A stretch of 56,091 nucleotides of DNA, from the NCBI GenBank assembly GCA_902780865.1, contig CACZHC010000002.1:1-56091 (forward strand). Direction: 5' to 3'. The translations under genes were made by a program, and so were the position numbers. Positions 1 to 8,264 of this stretch are shown in pieces. Position 1 is the first letter of the stretch. Every line of letters begins with the position of its first letter. This DNA comes from an uncultured bacterium (GTDB lineage Bacteria > Verrucomicrobiota > Kiritimatiellia > RFP12 > UBA1067). The notes below the pieces were generated by a model, which saw only the letters and a program-made list of their open reading frames with translations, ran no database searches and had not been told where the DNA came from.

Positions 1-1
1 C

Positions 2-493
2 CACGGCGTGAAGATCGGCCAGGTGCTTCTCACCCATTTCGATTTCGAGGACCACCACCGGGCGCAGAACGTCAGGAAGTCGCTCGACCACCTCGTGCGC
101 TCGGGGATCGTTCCGATCATAAACGAGAACGACGTCGTCGCGGACGAGGAGCTGAAGGGAAAGACGTTCGGCGACAACGACTGGCTGTCGTTCCTCATCG
201 CGCGGCTCGTCAAGGCCGATGTGCTTGTCCTTCTCACGACCGTCGACGGGCTTCTCGACGCGCAGGGCAGGAAGATCCCCCGCGTCGAGAGCTTCCGCAA
301 CATCGCGCGGCTTGTGCGCGCCGGCGAGAAGGGCTCGCTATCGAAGGGCGGCATGGACTCGAAGCTCAGGGCGGTAAAGGCCGCGGCCGCGTCGGGCATA
401 GACACCTACATCGCGAACGGGCGCAAGAGCGTCCTCGCGCCGCTTCTCTCGGGGAAGCCCGTCGGGACTTTCTTCCCCGGCTCGGCGCTGTAA
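2..493 (+). CDS. proB: Glutamate 5-kinase, C-terminal part
   Basis: The reading frame is already open at the left edge, so the N-terminus lies outside the window; about 163 residues remain. The product phosphorylates L-glutamate to glutamyl-5-phosphate, the first step of cytosolic proline synthesis. Visible family features are the KIGQVLLT segment, the PIINENDVV substrate-binding block, FGDND, LLTTVDGL and the glycine-rich GSLSKGGMDSK stretch of the amino-acid-kinase fold. The frame ends shortly after the kinase domain, so there is no C-terminal PUA domain; such short forms are known. folB follows 19 bases downstream on the same strand. Function is confident; the true start cannot be seen. 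Confidence 0.93.
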   Translation, partial: HGVKIGQVLLTHFDFEDHHRAQNVRKSLDHLVRSGIVPIINENDVVADEELKGKTFGDNDWLSFLIARLVKADVLVLLTTVDGLLDAQGRKIPRVESFRNIARLVRAGEKGSLSKGGMDSKLRAVKAAAASGIDTYIANGRKSVLAPLLSGKPVGTFFPGSAL

Positions 494-512
494 TCGGCTT
501 AGAGGTGTCGGC

Positions 513-845
513 ATGACGCTGAAGCTCAACGGAATAGACGTCGACTGCGTGATCGGGGAGCGCCCCGACGAGCGCACTCGGCTTCAGACGCTGCGCGTCG
601 ACGTGGAGCTCGAGATTTCGGACGTCGCGGCAGAGACAGATTCGCTCTCCGACACCGTGGACTATGCGGCTCTGACGGAGAGGATCCGCGCCGCGCTCGC
701 GTCTGCGAAGTGCCGCATGATCGAGCGCGCGGCGAAGATTGTGAAGGACATCTGCCTTTCCGACGTGAAGATTCGCGCGGCGAAGGTCTCCGTCACGAAG
801 TCCGGCGCGGTGCCGCATCTCGAGTCGGCTCAGGCGGTCTTGTGA
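513..845 (+). CDS. folB: Dihydroneopterin aldolase
   Basis: A 110-residue protein of normal FolB length. It converts 7,8-dihydroneopterin to 6-hydroxymethyl-dihydropterin in folate synthesis. The pattern fits the family: an N-terminal strand, the IGERPDERTR turn holding the conserved Glu, the DTVDYAAL motif, a conserved Glu in MIERAAK, and a C-terminal VSVTKSGA strand with the catalytic Lys. The start lies after a purine-rich agaggtg. It sits between proB and a HAD phosphatase with short gaps, so the three are probably co-transcribed although their pathways differ. Confidence 0.9.
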   Translation: MTLKLNGIDVDCVIGERPDERTRLQTLRVDVELEISDVAAETDSLSDTVDYAALTERIRAALASAKCRMIERAAKIVKDICLSDVKIRAAKVSVTKSGAVPHLESAQAVL

Positions 846-865
846 ATGCATGCGGGAGGAAGACG

Positions 866-1480
866 ATGAAGATAAGTGCAGTGGTTTTTGACTTTGGCGG
901 CGTGATGACGACTTCGACGATGCCGCAGCGCGTGATTGCGCTTGCGAAGGAGAAGGGCATCGACTGGAACGTGTTTGTCGACGGGTTCAACGCGCACCGC
1001 CTCGACTATGACGCCGGGCACATCACGCTTGGCGAGATGTATGCGCTTATATGGAGCGACGCGGGGCTTTCCGTCTCGGACGAGACGACTGCCGCGTTCA
1101 TGAAAGCGGACGACGAAAGCTGGTGCTACCGCAACGAGAGGACGCTTGAGTGGATGAAGGCGCTTAAAGGGCGCGGCTTCAAGATCGGCATCCTCACGAA
1201 CATGGCGCCAAAGTTCGGTCGCGAGCATTTCAGGTCGCGCTTCGCCGACTTCATCGCGGTTGGCGACGCAATGGTGATTTCGGGCGACGAGGGGATGGTG
1301 AAGCCGCAGAGGGAGATCTACGACCTCCTTCGTTCTCGCATCAACCTTCCCGCCGAGGAGCTTTGCTTCATCGACGACGTCGAGAAGAACGTCAACGGCG
1401 CTCGTGCGGCCGGCTGGAACGCCATCCGCTTCGTCACAAACGACCAGGTCGAGGCAGACTTTGAGAAGTTTATCCTCTAA
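866..1480 (+). CDS. HAD-superfamily hydrolase (subclass IA)
   Basis: A 204-residue haloacid-dehalogenase-type phosphatase. Motif I is VFDFGGVM with the nucleophile Asp, motif II is ILTNM, motif III is the Lys of MVKPQREIY, and motif IV is CFIDDVEKN. The layout resembles YihX and epoxide-hydrolase N-domain-like phosphatases that act on sugar phosphates or nucleotides; the substrate cannot be read from sequence. The ATG at 866 is chosen because it follows a strong gggagga and gives the standard N-terminus; a longer frame upstream overlaps folB and has no family similarity. The next gene begins about 25 bases later. Confidence 0.85.
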   Translation: MKISAVVFDFGGVMTTSTMPQRVIALAKEKGIDWNVFVDGFNAHRLDYDAGHITLGEMYALIWSDAGLSVSDETTAAFMKADDESWCYRNERTLEWMKALKGRGFKIGILTNMAPKFGREHFRSRFADFIAVGDAMVISGDEGMVKPQREIYDLLRSRINLPAEELCFIDDVEKNVNGARAAGWNAIRFVTNDQVEADFEKFIL

Positions 1481-1504
1481 TCCCATGGATTGCCGCATCC
1501 TGCA

Positions 1505-2326
1505 ATGGAAACGCCTAAAGAGATAGCAGGGGGATTTCGCGCACGGCCGCATGACGCGCACAAGCGTTCCGTCGGCACCGTTACGGTCGTCGGAGGCTCG
1601 CATGGCTTCCCGCATGCGCCCGTGATAGCTGGTCTCGGTGCGCGAGCCGCAGGCGCGGGGCTCGTCCGTCTTGTCGTGCCAGAGGAGTCGCGCTTTGCCG
1701 CAGGGTCGCTGCTGCCCGAGGCGACGGTATCTGATCTCGGTGGGGAGATTCCTGTTTCCGACGTCACAGTCGTCGGGCCAGGTCTCGGTCTCGGCGATGA
1801 GGCATTGGCTCTTGTGCGCGACCTGGTGCGCGGAGGTGGGCGGATCGTCGTCGATGCAGACGCGCTTACCCATCTTGCCGCAATATGCAAAGACGCAGGC
1901 GCTCGCGAGGGCGATTCTTCTCTCGTCCTCACTCCGCACGAGGGCGAGGCGGCGCGACTTCTCGGCGTCGCCTGCGCGGAAGTCTCCCGCGGCAGAATTG
2001 CCGCTGCGAAGGAGATTGCGCGACGCTATCGCGCTACCGTTGTTTTGAAGGGCCCTGGGACGCTTGTCGTATCTCCTGATGGCGAGAAGGTGTACGAGAA
2101 TTCGACGGGCAATCCATTTATGGCGCTCGGCGGGATGGGCGATCTTCTTTCCGGCGTTGTCGCCGCGAGATGGGCGTATCTCGGTGGAGACGCTTTTCTC
2201 CCTGCGGCGTCCTCCGCCTGGCTTCACGGCGCGGCGGGCGACGCGATTGTCGCCGAGCGTCTCGACATGTCCATCGTGAACATGGCCTCCCGCATCGGCG
2301 CGATGCGAATCCTCCTCGACAGGTAG
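1505..2326 (+). CDS. nnrD: ADP-dependent NAD(P)H-hydrate dehydratase
   Basis: A 273-residue ribokinase-like protein matching the dehydratase half of the NAD(P)HX repair enzyme, which removes water from damaged hydrated NAD(P)H using ADP. Diagnostic stretches are TVVGG near the N-terminus, VVGPGLG, VVDADAL, LTPHEGE, VVLKGPG and the NPFMALGGMGDLLSG nucleotide motif with its catalytic Asp. Bacterial NnrE-NnrD is often a fusion; here the epimerase domain is absent and none lies nearby. A TTG codon at 1490 could extend the protein by five residues; the ATG at 1505 is preferred. It converges with the minus-strand sigma factor one base after its stop codon. Confidence 0.9.
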   Translation: METPKEIAGGFRARPHDAHKRSVGTVTVVGGSHGFPHAPVIAGLGARAAGAGLVRLVVPEESRFAAGSLLPEATVSDLGGEIPVSDVTVVGPGLGLGDEALALVRDLVRGGGRIVVDADALTHLAAICKDAGAREGDSSLVLTPHEGEAARLLGVACAEVSRGRIAAAKEIARRYRATVVLKGPGTLVVSPDGEKVYENSTGNPFMALGGMGDLLSGVVAARWAYLGGDAFLPAASSAWLHGAAGDAIVAERLDMSIVNMASRIGAMRILLDR

Positions 2327-2327
2327 A

Positions 2328-2909
2328 CTATTCCTCGGCGGTCATTGACGAGACGAGGGCCGAGAGACGCTGCACCATGCGGTGCTTGATCTGGTCGACG
2401 TTGGTGCGCGAGATGCCGAAAGCCGCGGCGACGTCGGCCGCTGGCTCGTGCATGAGCGCGACGTGGCGGAACACCTCGCGGGTGCGCGCGTTCACCGATT
2501 CGTCCGAAAGCAGCTGCTCGAGCGCCGCGTTCATCGCGTCAAGCTTCCATGCGTCGGGGTCCTCGCGCGGCGCATCCGCCGCGCCGCGCTCCTTCAGCCT
2601 GTCGCGCCTGCCGAGCTCGCGCGCCTGCCGTCTCGCGGCGTCCTCGGCCTTGTGCTTGAGAATCCCCGTGAGGTAGTTGTGGAAGTGCCCGTTGCTGTCG
2701 GGCGTGTAGTGGTAGTTCGGCATGCGTCGCATAAGCGCGACCATCGTCTCCTGGATCGCGTCGTCTGCATCGACCGAGGGGAAGCGCGCCGCGAGAAACG
2801 AACGCATCGGCTGCTCGTAGATGCGGAAGAACTCCGCCCAGCGGGCGTTGTCTGTTCCGCTTGCGAGACCCTTGAGCAGTGTTATCGACGTTACCGGTGC
2901 GTTGGCCAT
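2328..2909 (-). CDS. ECF-type RNA polymerase sigma factor
   Basis: A 193-residue sigma-70 family protein of extracytoplasmic-function type. Region 2 is visible as WAEFFRIYEQPMRSFL and DADDAIQETMVALM, then FHNYLTGILKHKAED. Region 4 is the C-terminal helix-turn-helix around VAAAFGISRTNVDQIKHRM. It is clearly paralogous to the protein at 11509: both begin MAN-P, share the W-EF start of region 2, the DD-IQET motif and GHF-NYLTGIL. No anti-sigma factor is adjacent. Its start is 7 bases downstream of a TTTGGTAGAAT box, so the mRNA may be leaderless. The target promoters are unknown. Confidence 0.88.
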   Translation of the reverse strand: MANAPVTSITLLKGLASGTDNARWAEFFRIYEQPMRSFLAARFPSVDADDAIQETMVALMRRMPNYHYTPDSNGHFHNYLTGILKHKAEDAARRQARELGRRDRLKERGAADAPREDPDAWKLDAMNAALEQLLSDESVNARTREVFRHVALMHEPAADVAAAFGISRTNVDQIKHRMVQRLSALVSSMTAEE

Positions 2910-2916
2910 GTCGCGT

Positions 2917-2927
2917 ATTCTACCAAA
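2917..2927 (-). promoter_or_regulatory. Extended -10 promoter of the ECF sigma gene
   Basis: Read on the minus strand the sequence is TTTGGTAGAAT, one base from the TGnTATAAT box found at many starts in this window. The box ends 7 bases before the ATG, where transcription would normally start, which implies little or no 5' leader. No convincing -35 element is seen. Confidence 0.5.
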
Positions 2928-2986
2928 TGGCCGTGCACGATTGTTGAAAATCTGAAATCATGTTGCTTCACCCATACGCGGAAAAA

Positions 2987-2997
2987 TTTGGTATAAT
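2987..2997 (+). promoter_or_regulatory. Extended -10 promoter of tRNA-Gly
   Basis: TTTGGTATAAT is a perfect extended -10 element (TGG followed by TATAAT at 2992). The mature tRNA 5' end is 22 bases further on, leaving a short 5' trailer for RNase P. No good -35 hexamer is found at normal spacing. Confidence 0.65.
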
Positions 2998-3018
2998 GTA
3001 TGCATTCCACGTTTAGAC

Positions 3019-3092
3019 GCGGGCGTAATTCAATGGCAGAATAGGAGCTTCCCAAGCTTCTTACGTGGGTTCGATTCCCATCGCCCGCTCCA
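3019..3092 (+). tRNA. tRNA-Gly (anticodon CCC)
   Basis: A 74-base gene that folds as a complete cloverleaf. The acceptor arm GCGGGCG (3019-3025) pairs with CGCCCGC (3082-3088), followed by discriminator T and an encoded CCA (3090-3092). The anticodon loop is TTCCCAA with CCC at 3051-3053, and the T-loop is GGTTCGATTCC. It closely resembles the E. coli glyU type. A tandem-free single copy between the sigma factor and recN. Confidence 0.95.
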
Positions 3093-3137
3093 CCTTCCCA
3101 TGGCGGAACGATTTTTGGGGACATTGTCTTTTTGTAG

Positions 3138-4724
3138 ATGCTTAACAAGCTTGCAGTTTCTAACCTTGCTGTCGTCGAGAAGGTCGAAGTCGCATTCGGA
3201 CCCGGGCTCAATGTCGTCACAGGCGAGACGGGCGCGGGAAAATCCGTCCTGATCGGCGCGCTCGAACTCGTGCTCGGCGGTCGTGCCGACAGCTCGGTTG
3301 TGCGCGACGGCGCGAAGGAAGCCGAGGTCGAAGCCGACTTCGGCGGCACCGTCGTCCGCCGCACCGTCACCGCCGAGGGCCGCTCGCGCGCGTGGATAAA
3401 CGACGAGAGCGTCGCCGTCTCGGAGCTGAAGGAACTCGGCCGCCGTCTCGTCGACATACACGGCCCTCGCGCGAACCAGAACATACTCGAAGAGGATTTC
3501 CAGCGCACGACGCTCGACCGCTTCGGCGGCGTCGGACTTTCTAAATATTCTGCCGCATACGACGAGTGGCGCAAGATCGCGGGCGAGATTGCGTCTCTCG
3601 AAGGTGGCGCGTCCGTCGAAGACGAGATTGACCTCCTAAAGTTCCAGGTCGGCGAGCTCGAGGAGGCGAACGTCACTTCCGACGACGACGACATCGCGGA
3701 GCGTCACGCCGCGGCCGCGCACGCAGCGGAAATCGTCGAAGGCGCAAACGCAATCACCGAGGCGCTTGGCGGCGACGAGGGCGCAGAGACGACGATTGCG
3801 AAGCTCGGCCCCGTGTTCGCGTCGGTAGCGAAGCATTTCCCCTCCGCGTCCGAATGGGCGGCGGAGGCAGAGGAGATTTCCGTCCGCATAAACGAGCTTT
3901 CGCGCAACGTCGCCGACGCGGTGAGCCGCATCGACGCCGATCCCGAGGCGTTCGACGAGCTCGACCGCCGGCTCTCCGTCGTGAACCGCATGCGCCGCAA
4001 GTACGGCGACCCCGAGGCGGCGCTCGCAGAGAAGCGCGCGAAGCTCGATGCGCTCGAACACCGCGACGAACGGCTTGGCGAATTGAAAGCCCGCCTCGCG
4101 GAATCCGAGAAGACCGTCAAGGCGGAGGGCGCAGAAGTCACGCGCCGCCGCCGCACTGCCGCCGCGAAGCTCGCGAAGGCCGTGACGAAGGAGCTGCGCG
4201 ACCTTGGCTTTCTCCAGGCGAAGTTCGACGTCGACATCCGCGAGGCCGCGCCTGCGGCTCACGGCTGCGATTCCGTCGTCTACATGTTCGAGCCGAACCC
4301 GGGAGAGAGCGCGAGGCCGCTTGCGGCGATAGCGAGCTCGGGCGAGACGGCGCGCATAATGCTCGCGCTGAAGACCGTGCTTGCCGCGCACGACGAGACA
4401 GAGACGCTCGTCTTCGACGAGATCGACGCGAACATCGGCGGCGAAGTCGGCCGCGCGGTGGGCGAGAAGATGCGCCGCGTCGCCGCGTCGCACCAGGTCG
4501 TCGCAATAACCCACCTGCCGCAGAGTGCGGTGTGCGGCGACAGGCATTTCGTGGTGGCGAAAGGCGTCTCAGGCGGGAGGACGCGCACTTGGATTTCGGA
4601 AGTTGAGGGCGAGGACCGTGTTTCGGAAATCGCGCGTATGCTCGGCGGCGAGAAGCTCACGAGCGTTACAAGGAAACATGCTGAAGAACTGCTCGAAAAT
4701 GGCAAGAAAAAAGACAGAAAGTAA
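3138..4724 (+). CDS. recN: DNA repair ATPase RecN
   Basis: A 528-residue SMC-like protein, slightly shorter than E. coli RecN (553). It acts in recombinational double-strand-break repair in the nucleoid. The N-terminus has the Walker A motif GETGAGKS (residues 29-36) after MLNKLAVSNLAVV. The middle, about residues 150-350, is Glu/Ala/Arg-rich and predicted coiled coil. The C-terminal half carries the ASSGETAR signature and Walker B LVFDEIDANIGG, then ITHLPQ. It follows the tRNA by 45 bases and overlaps the next gene by 26 bases, so translational coupling with the aroB-like gene is likely. Confidence 0.94.
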   Translation: MLNKLAVSNLAVVEKVEVAFGPGLNVVTGETGAGKSVLIGALELVLGGRADSSVVRDGAKEAEVEADFGGTVVRRTVTAEGRSRAWINDESVAVSELKELGRRLVDIHGPRANQNILEEDFQRTTLDRFGGVGLSKYSAAYDEWRKIAGEIASLEGGASVEDEIDLLKFQVGELEEANVTSDDDDIAERHAAAAHAAEIVEGANAITEALGGDEGAETTIAKLGPVFASVAKHFPSASEWAAEAEEISVRINELSRNVADAVSRIDADPEAFDELDRRLSVVNRMRRKYGDPEAALAEKRAKLDALEHRDERLGELKARLAESEKTVKAEGAEVTRRRRTAAAKLAKAVTKELRDLGFLQAKFDVDIREAAPAAHGCDSVVYMFEPNPGESARPLAAIASSGETARIMLALKTVLAAHDETETLVFDEIDANIGGEVGRAVGEKMRRVAASHQVVAITHLPQSAVCGDRHFVVAKGVSGGRTRTWISEVEGEDRVSEIARMLGGEKLTSVTRKHAEELLENGKKKDRK

Positions 4725-5805
4725 GTACCCGATCGAAATCGTAGACGATGTGTTTGCGGAAGGAAACGCGACGCTCGCCGACACGCTCAAGGCCATCGCC
4801 GGCACAGACGCGGCCAAGGTCGCACTTGTCGCGGACGCGAACGTCGTCCAGCGCACCGAGGGGCTTGGGCTCAAGATCGGCAAGTATTTCAAGGAGCACG
4901 ATATAACGCTCGCGGCGAGCCCCGTTGTTGTGTCGGGCGGCGAGAAGATCAAGGCGGACGGGCTTCAGAGCGCGATGCTCGTGGCGACGTCTCTCATTGA
5001 CGCCAGGATCGGCGCGAACGACGTCGTGATCGCGCTCGGCGGCGGCACTGTGCTCGACGTCGCCGGCTACGCGGCCGCGCAGGTGAGAGGCGGGCTCAAG
5101 CTTCTCAGGATGCCGACGACTCCGGCCGCTATGATCGACGCCGCTTTTGCCGATACCGCCGCCGTTGACGGCGTTGCGGTGAAGGACGCGCTTTCCGTCC
5201 GCTGCGAGCCGGCGGCGGTAATCGTCGACCCGACTTTTACGAAGACCGTCCTTGACGGCGTGTGGTGCGCCGGATTCGGCGAGGCGGTGCGCTATGCCGC
5301 CGTGTGCGACGCCGCTCTGATGAAACGCCTCGCAAAGCGCGCCGAGGCCATCAAGACGCGTGACTTCGACGCCATGCGCGACGCTGTCGCCGATTGCGTG
5401 AAGCTGAGGGGCGGCACCGCTTTTGTGCCGTTCGCGCAGTGGTGCGCGGCGCGGCTTGAGTCGATGAGCGGCTACAAGCTTCCCCATGGTTACGCAGTCG
5501 CGATCGCGATCTGCATCGACTGCGCCTATGCCGTCAAGAAGGGGCTTATGGACGAGGACGACCAGGAACTCGTGTGCAGGGCGCTCGCCGACTGCGGCGC
5601 TTTGGACGGCCTTCCCCACAGTCATTATCTCCTCGCCAACCACGACAGCTTGATGAAGGGCCTCGACGCATGGTCTCTTGTCCGCGGTTCCGAGGCAATT
5701 CCTCTCCCCGGTGCTCTCGGCAAGTCCGTCGAGGAGAAGAATCCCGACCGTGCGGCCTACGCCGAAGTTCTCGAAGGGCTGCTTTCCGTCTCCCGCGGGG
5801 AGTGA
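4699..5805 (+). CDS. 3-dehydroquinate-synthase-like protein lacking key residues
   Basis: A 368-residue protein of the AroB/iron-alcohol-dehydrogenase-like fold. The NAD-binding part is clear (VVIALGGGTVLDVAGY, then MPTTPAAMIDA), as are a metal-ligand Glu in AGFGEAVRYA and a metal-ligand His in LPHGYAVAI. Two normally invariant pieces are missing: the GGKTGVN loop with its catalytic Lys is replaced by VDGVAVKD, and the first metal-binding His of the NLGHTFGHA motif is replaced by Gln in FAQWCAARLE. It may be a divergent sugar-phosphate cyclase or an inactive paralogue; calling it aroB would be unsafe. The ATG at 4699 is chosen from the N-terminal family length; it overlaps recN by 26 bases. 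Confidence 0.7.
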   Translation: MARKKTESKYPIEIVDDVFAEGNATLADTLKAIAGTDAAKVALVADANVVQRTEGLGLKIGKYFKEHDITLAASPVVVSGGEKIKADGLQSAMLVATSLIDARIGANDVVIALGGGTVLDVAGYAAAQVRGGLKLLRMPTTPAAMIDAAFADTAAVDGVAVKDALSVRCEPAAVIVDPTFTKTVLDGVWCAGFGEAVRYAAVCDAALMKRLAKRAEAIKTRDFDAMRDAVADCVKLRGGTAFVPFAQWCAARLESMSGYKLPHGYAVAIAICIDCAYAVKKGLMDEDDQELVCRALADCGALDGLPHSHYLLANHDSLMKGLDAWSLVRGSEAIPLPGALGKSVEEKNPDRAAYAEVLEGLLSVSRGE

Positions 5806-5810
5806 ATTTT

Positions 5811-5819
5811 TGATATAAT
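5811..5819 (+). promoter_or_regulatory. Extended -10 promoter of bamA
   Basis: TGATATAAT ends 8 bases before the bamA ATG at 5828. There is no room for a Shine-Dalgarno sequence after the expected start point, so the bamA-skp-lpxD transcript is probably leaderless at its first gene. Confidence 0.65.
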
Positions 5820-5827
5820 ATCGACTT

Positions 5828-8242
5828 ATGAAAACACTTATTGCGCTTATTGCGCTCTTAGTATCCGCAGCCGCGTGGTCTGCGCAGGTTGTTGACGTCA
5901 AATTCACGGCGCTCGACGGTTTTGGCGGCGATACGGGCTCCATCGCGAGCCGTTGCCAGACGAAGAAGGGTCAGGAATACGATCCTGCGACGTTGACGAG
6001 AGACGTCAGCGCGCTCAAGGACTCCTCTGAGTTCGAGGACATCTCGGCCGATGCACAGCGCGTCAACGACGGCGTCGAGATCACATTCTTCGTGAAGCGG
6101 AAAATGCGTTATAGCGCACCCGCGACCGTGAAGGGCGCCAATGCCTTCAGTGCGTCCAAGGTCCTCAAGGAGGCGGAGCTCAAGGTCGGCTACCTCTATG
6201 GCGAGGCCGATCTCGCCGAGGCGGCCGACAGGATCAGGACCGCCTACCAGAAGAAGCACTACTACGACGTCAAGGTCTCGCCCATCGTCGAGATGCTCCC
6301 CGAAGGCGACGGTGCGACGGTCACGTTCATAATTGACGAGGGCGATCAGCAGAAGATCGGCTCGTACGTTTTTGCGGGCGCCGTCGGGGTTTCCGAGGAC
6401 GAACTTCTCGAGGCGATCAGCGTGCTTCCGTGGTGGAACCCCCTCGGGTGGTTCTCCGACAAGCCCGTCACGCCCGAGCAGCAGGTGCAGTGCGTCCCGA
6501 AGATCGAGGAAGTCTTCCGCAACCGCGGCTATCTCGACGTCAAGGTCTCCGGCCCGGAACGCGTGCGCCGCGAGGACGGCAGCGTTGACGTGCGCTTCGA
6601 CATCGACGAGGGCGCTTGCTACATCATCGGCGAGACGAAGCTCGTCGGCCTTACCCAATATCCCGAAGAGGCCGTGCGCGCGAAGAGTGATCTTCCCGAG
6701 GCCGGAGCCATCGCAGGCGCGAAGGTGCTTGCCGACGCCGCGCGGCGCATTGAAGTCGCGGTCGGTTCGGGCGACTCTGGTCTTGCCGACACTCACGTGA
6801 CGGTCAAGCACATTCCCTCCGATTCCGATCCGGCCGTCGCCAATATCGTGTTCGACATCGCCGAGGGCGTGCCGGTCGTGATCAACGAGGTCAAGATCCG
6901 CGGCAACGACTACACGAAGGACAAGGTCATCCGCCGCGAGATCACCCTCGGCCCCGGCGACCGCATGCTCGAGGACCGCGCCGAGCAGAGCAAGCGCAGG
7001 CTCGAGAACCTCGACTACTTCTCTCGCGTCCGCTACGAGCTCCTGCCGACCGACAGGGGCAAGGACGAGAACGGCGCAGAGTGGCGCGACCTCGTGTACG
7101 AAGTCGAGGAGAAGAACACCGGCAACTTCATGGTCGGCATTGGCGCCGGCTCGGTCGATTCCGTGTATGTGTACGCCGAGGTGCAGCAGTCCAACTTCGA
7201 CCTCTTCGCGCCGAACAAGTTCTTCCGCGGCGGCGGGCAGAAGGGCCGCCTTTTCGTGCAGGCCGGCCCGCGCATCCAGAGCTACGAGGCGAGCGTGACC
7301 GAGCCTCACTTCCTCGACCGCTTCCTCGAACTCACTGTCGAGGCCTATCGCCGCAACAGGTGGTATGACGACTACGACGTCATCCGCTCCGGCGGCGGCG
7401 CGATGCTTTCCTATCCCGCGAAGGTATGGAACCCGAAGACCATTTGGGATCCCGAAGCCGACAGGTACGTCTCGTTCGGCAAGTTCGGCGTGCGGCTCGG
7501 CGGCGAGTTCATCCAGATGGACGACGTGGAGAACGACTTCTACGAGTACAAGGGCGTCACGAAGCAGTGGCTCAAGGAAGAGGATCGCAAGTACGGCGAC
7601 GCGGCAGAGGCCGTCGTCCGTCTCTTCTGGAGCCGCGACGACCGCGACAACTTCCGCGTGGCGACGCGCGGCTCGCGCTCCCAGGTCTACCTCGACGTAG
7701 GCGCCGGCGACAACGAGTACTACAAGATCGGCATCAACCACCGCCACTACTTCTCGCCGTGGAAGGACCTCGTCTCGGGCGACAGCTGGCTCAAGGAGCA
7801 CGTGTTCATGGTCGGTCTCCGCGCCGAGACGATCGACGGCTTCGGCTCGAACGACTACGTGCCGATCTACAACAGGCTGTTCCTCGGCGGCCCGAAGTCG
7901 ATCCGCGGCATCGAGTACCGCTACGTCTCGCCCTACATCAGGAAGGCGAACAGCAGGAGCGACTACATCCCGTGGGGCGGCCAGACGCTCTTCTGCATGA
8001 ACTTCGAGTACACGGTGCCGATCGTGAAGATGGTCCGCCTTGCCGTGTTCTCCGACCTCGGCAGCGTCGGCGAGGACGAGTTCGACTTCGACTTCAGCGA
8101 CAACTTCGCGTGGACGGTCGGTCTTGGCGTGCGGCTCGACATCCCGATGTTCCCGATCCGCCTCGACTTCGCGACGCCCATCGAGAAGCCCGACCACTGC
8201 GAGGAGGAAGTCTTCTCGTTCTCGGTCGGCTACGATTTCTAA
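5828..8242 (+). CDS. bamA: Outer membrane protein assembly factor BamA (Omp85)
   Basis: An 804-residue Omp85 protein that inserts beta-barrel proteins into the outer membrane. It has a Sec signal peptide (MKTLIALIALLVSAAAWSAQ), a series of POTRA domains over about residues 25-430 (for example KVGYLYGEADLAEAADRI and INEVKIRGNDYTKDKVIRRE), and a C-terminal surface-antigen barrel ending in the aromatic FSVGYDF. The barrel contains FLGGPKSIRGIEYR, matching the conserved (V/I)RG-(F/Y) motif of the family. The length is normal. Downstream are skp and lpxD, the classic envelope-biogenesis order. The gene appears to begin a transcript from the -10 box at 5811. Confidence 0.95.
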   Translation: MKTLIALIALLVSAAAWSAQVVDVKFTALDGFGGDTGSIASRCQTKKGQEYDPATLTRDVSALKDSSEFEDISADAQRVNDGVEITFFVKRKMRYSAPATVKGANAFSASKVLKEAELKVGYLYGEADLAEAADRIRTAYQKKHYYDVKVSPIVEMLPEGDGATVTFIIDEGDQQKIGSYVFAGAVGVSEDELLEAISVLPWWNPLGWFSDKPVTPEQQVQCVPKIEEVFRNRGYLDVKVSGPERVRREDGSVDVRFDIDEGACYIIGETKLVGLTQYPEEAVRAKSDLPEAGAIAGAKVLADAARRIEVAVGSGDSGLADTHVTVKHIPSDSDPAVANIVFDIAEGVPVVINEVKIRGNDYTKDKVIRREITLGPGDRMLEDRAEQSKRRLENLDYFSRVRYELLPTDRGKDENGAEWRDLVYEVEEKNTGNFMVGIGAGSVDSVYVYAEVQQSNFDLFAPNKFFRGGGQKGRLFVQAGPRIQSYEASVTEPHFLDRFLELTVEAYRRNRWYDDYDVIRSGGGAMLSYPAKVWNPKTIWDPEADRYVSFGKFGVRLGGEFIQMDDVENDFYEYKGVTKQWLKEEDRKYGDAAEAVVRLFWSRDDRDNFRVATRGSRSQVYLDVGAGDNEYYKIGINHRHYFSPWKDLVSGDSWLKEHVFMVGLRAETIDGFGSNDYVPIYNRLFLGGPKSIRGIEYRYVSPYIRKANSRSDYIPWGGQTLFCMNFEYTVPIVKMVRLAVFSDLGSVGEDEFDFDFSDNFAWTVGLGVRLDIPMFPIRLDFATPIEKPDHCEEEVFSFSVGYDF

Positions 8243-8264
8243 GACACACCTACGGAGACAGAAA

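Noticed and set aside
830-2227. 465-codon minus-strand frame
   Set aside because: Antisense to the HAD phosphatase and NAD(P)HX dehydratase, both well supported.
2891-3694. 267-codon minus-strand frame containing GDGNRTHVRSLGS
   Set aside because: This phrase comes from reading a tRNA gene backwards, a well-known spurious protein. The rest mirrors recN.
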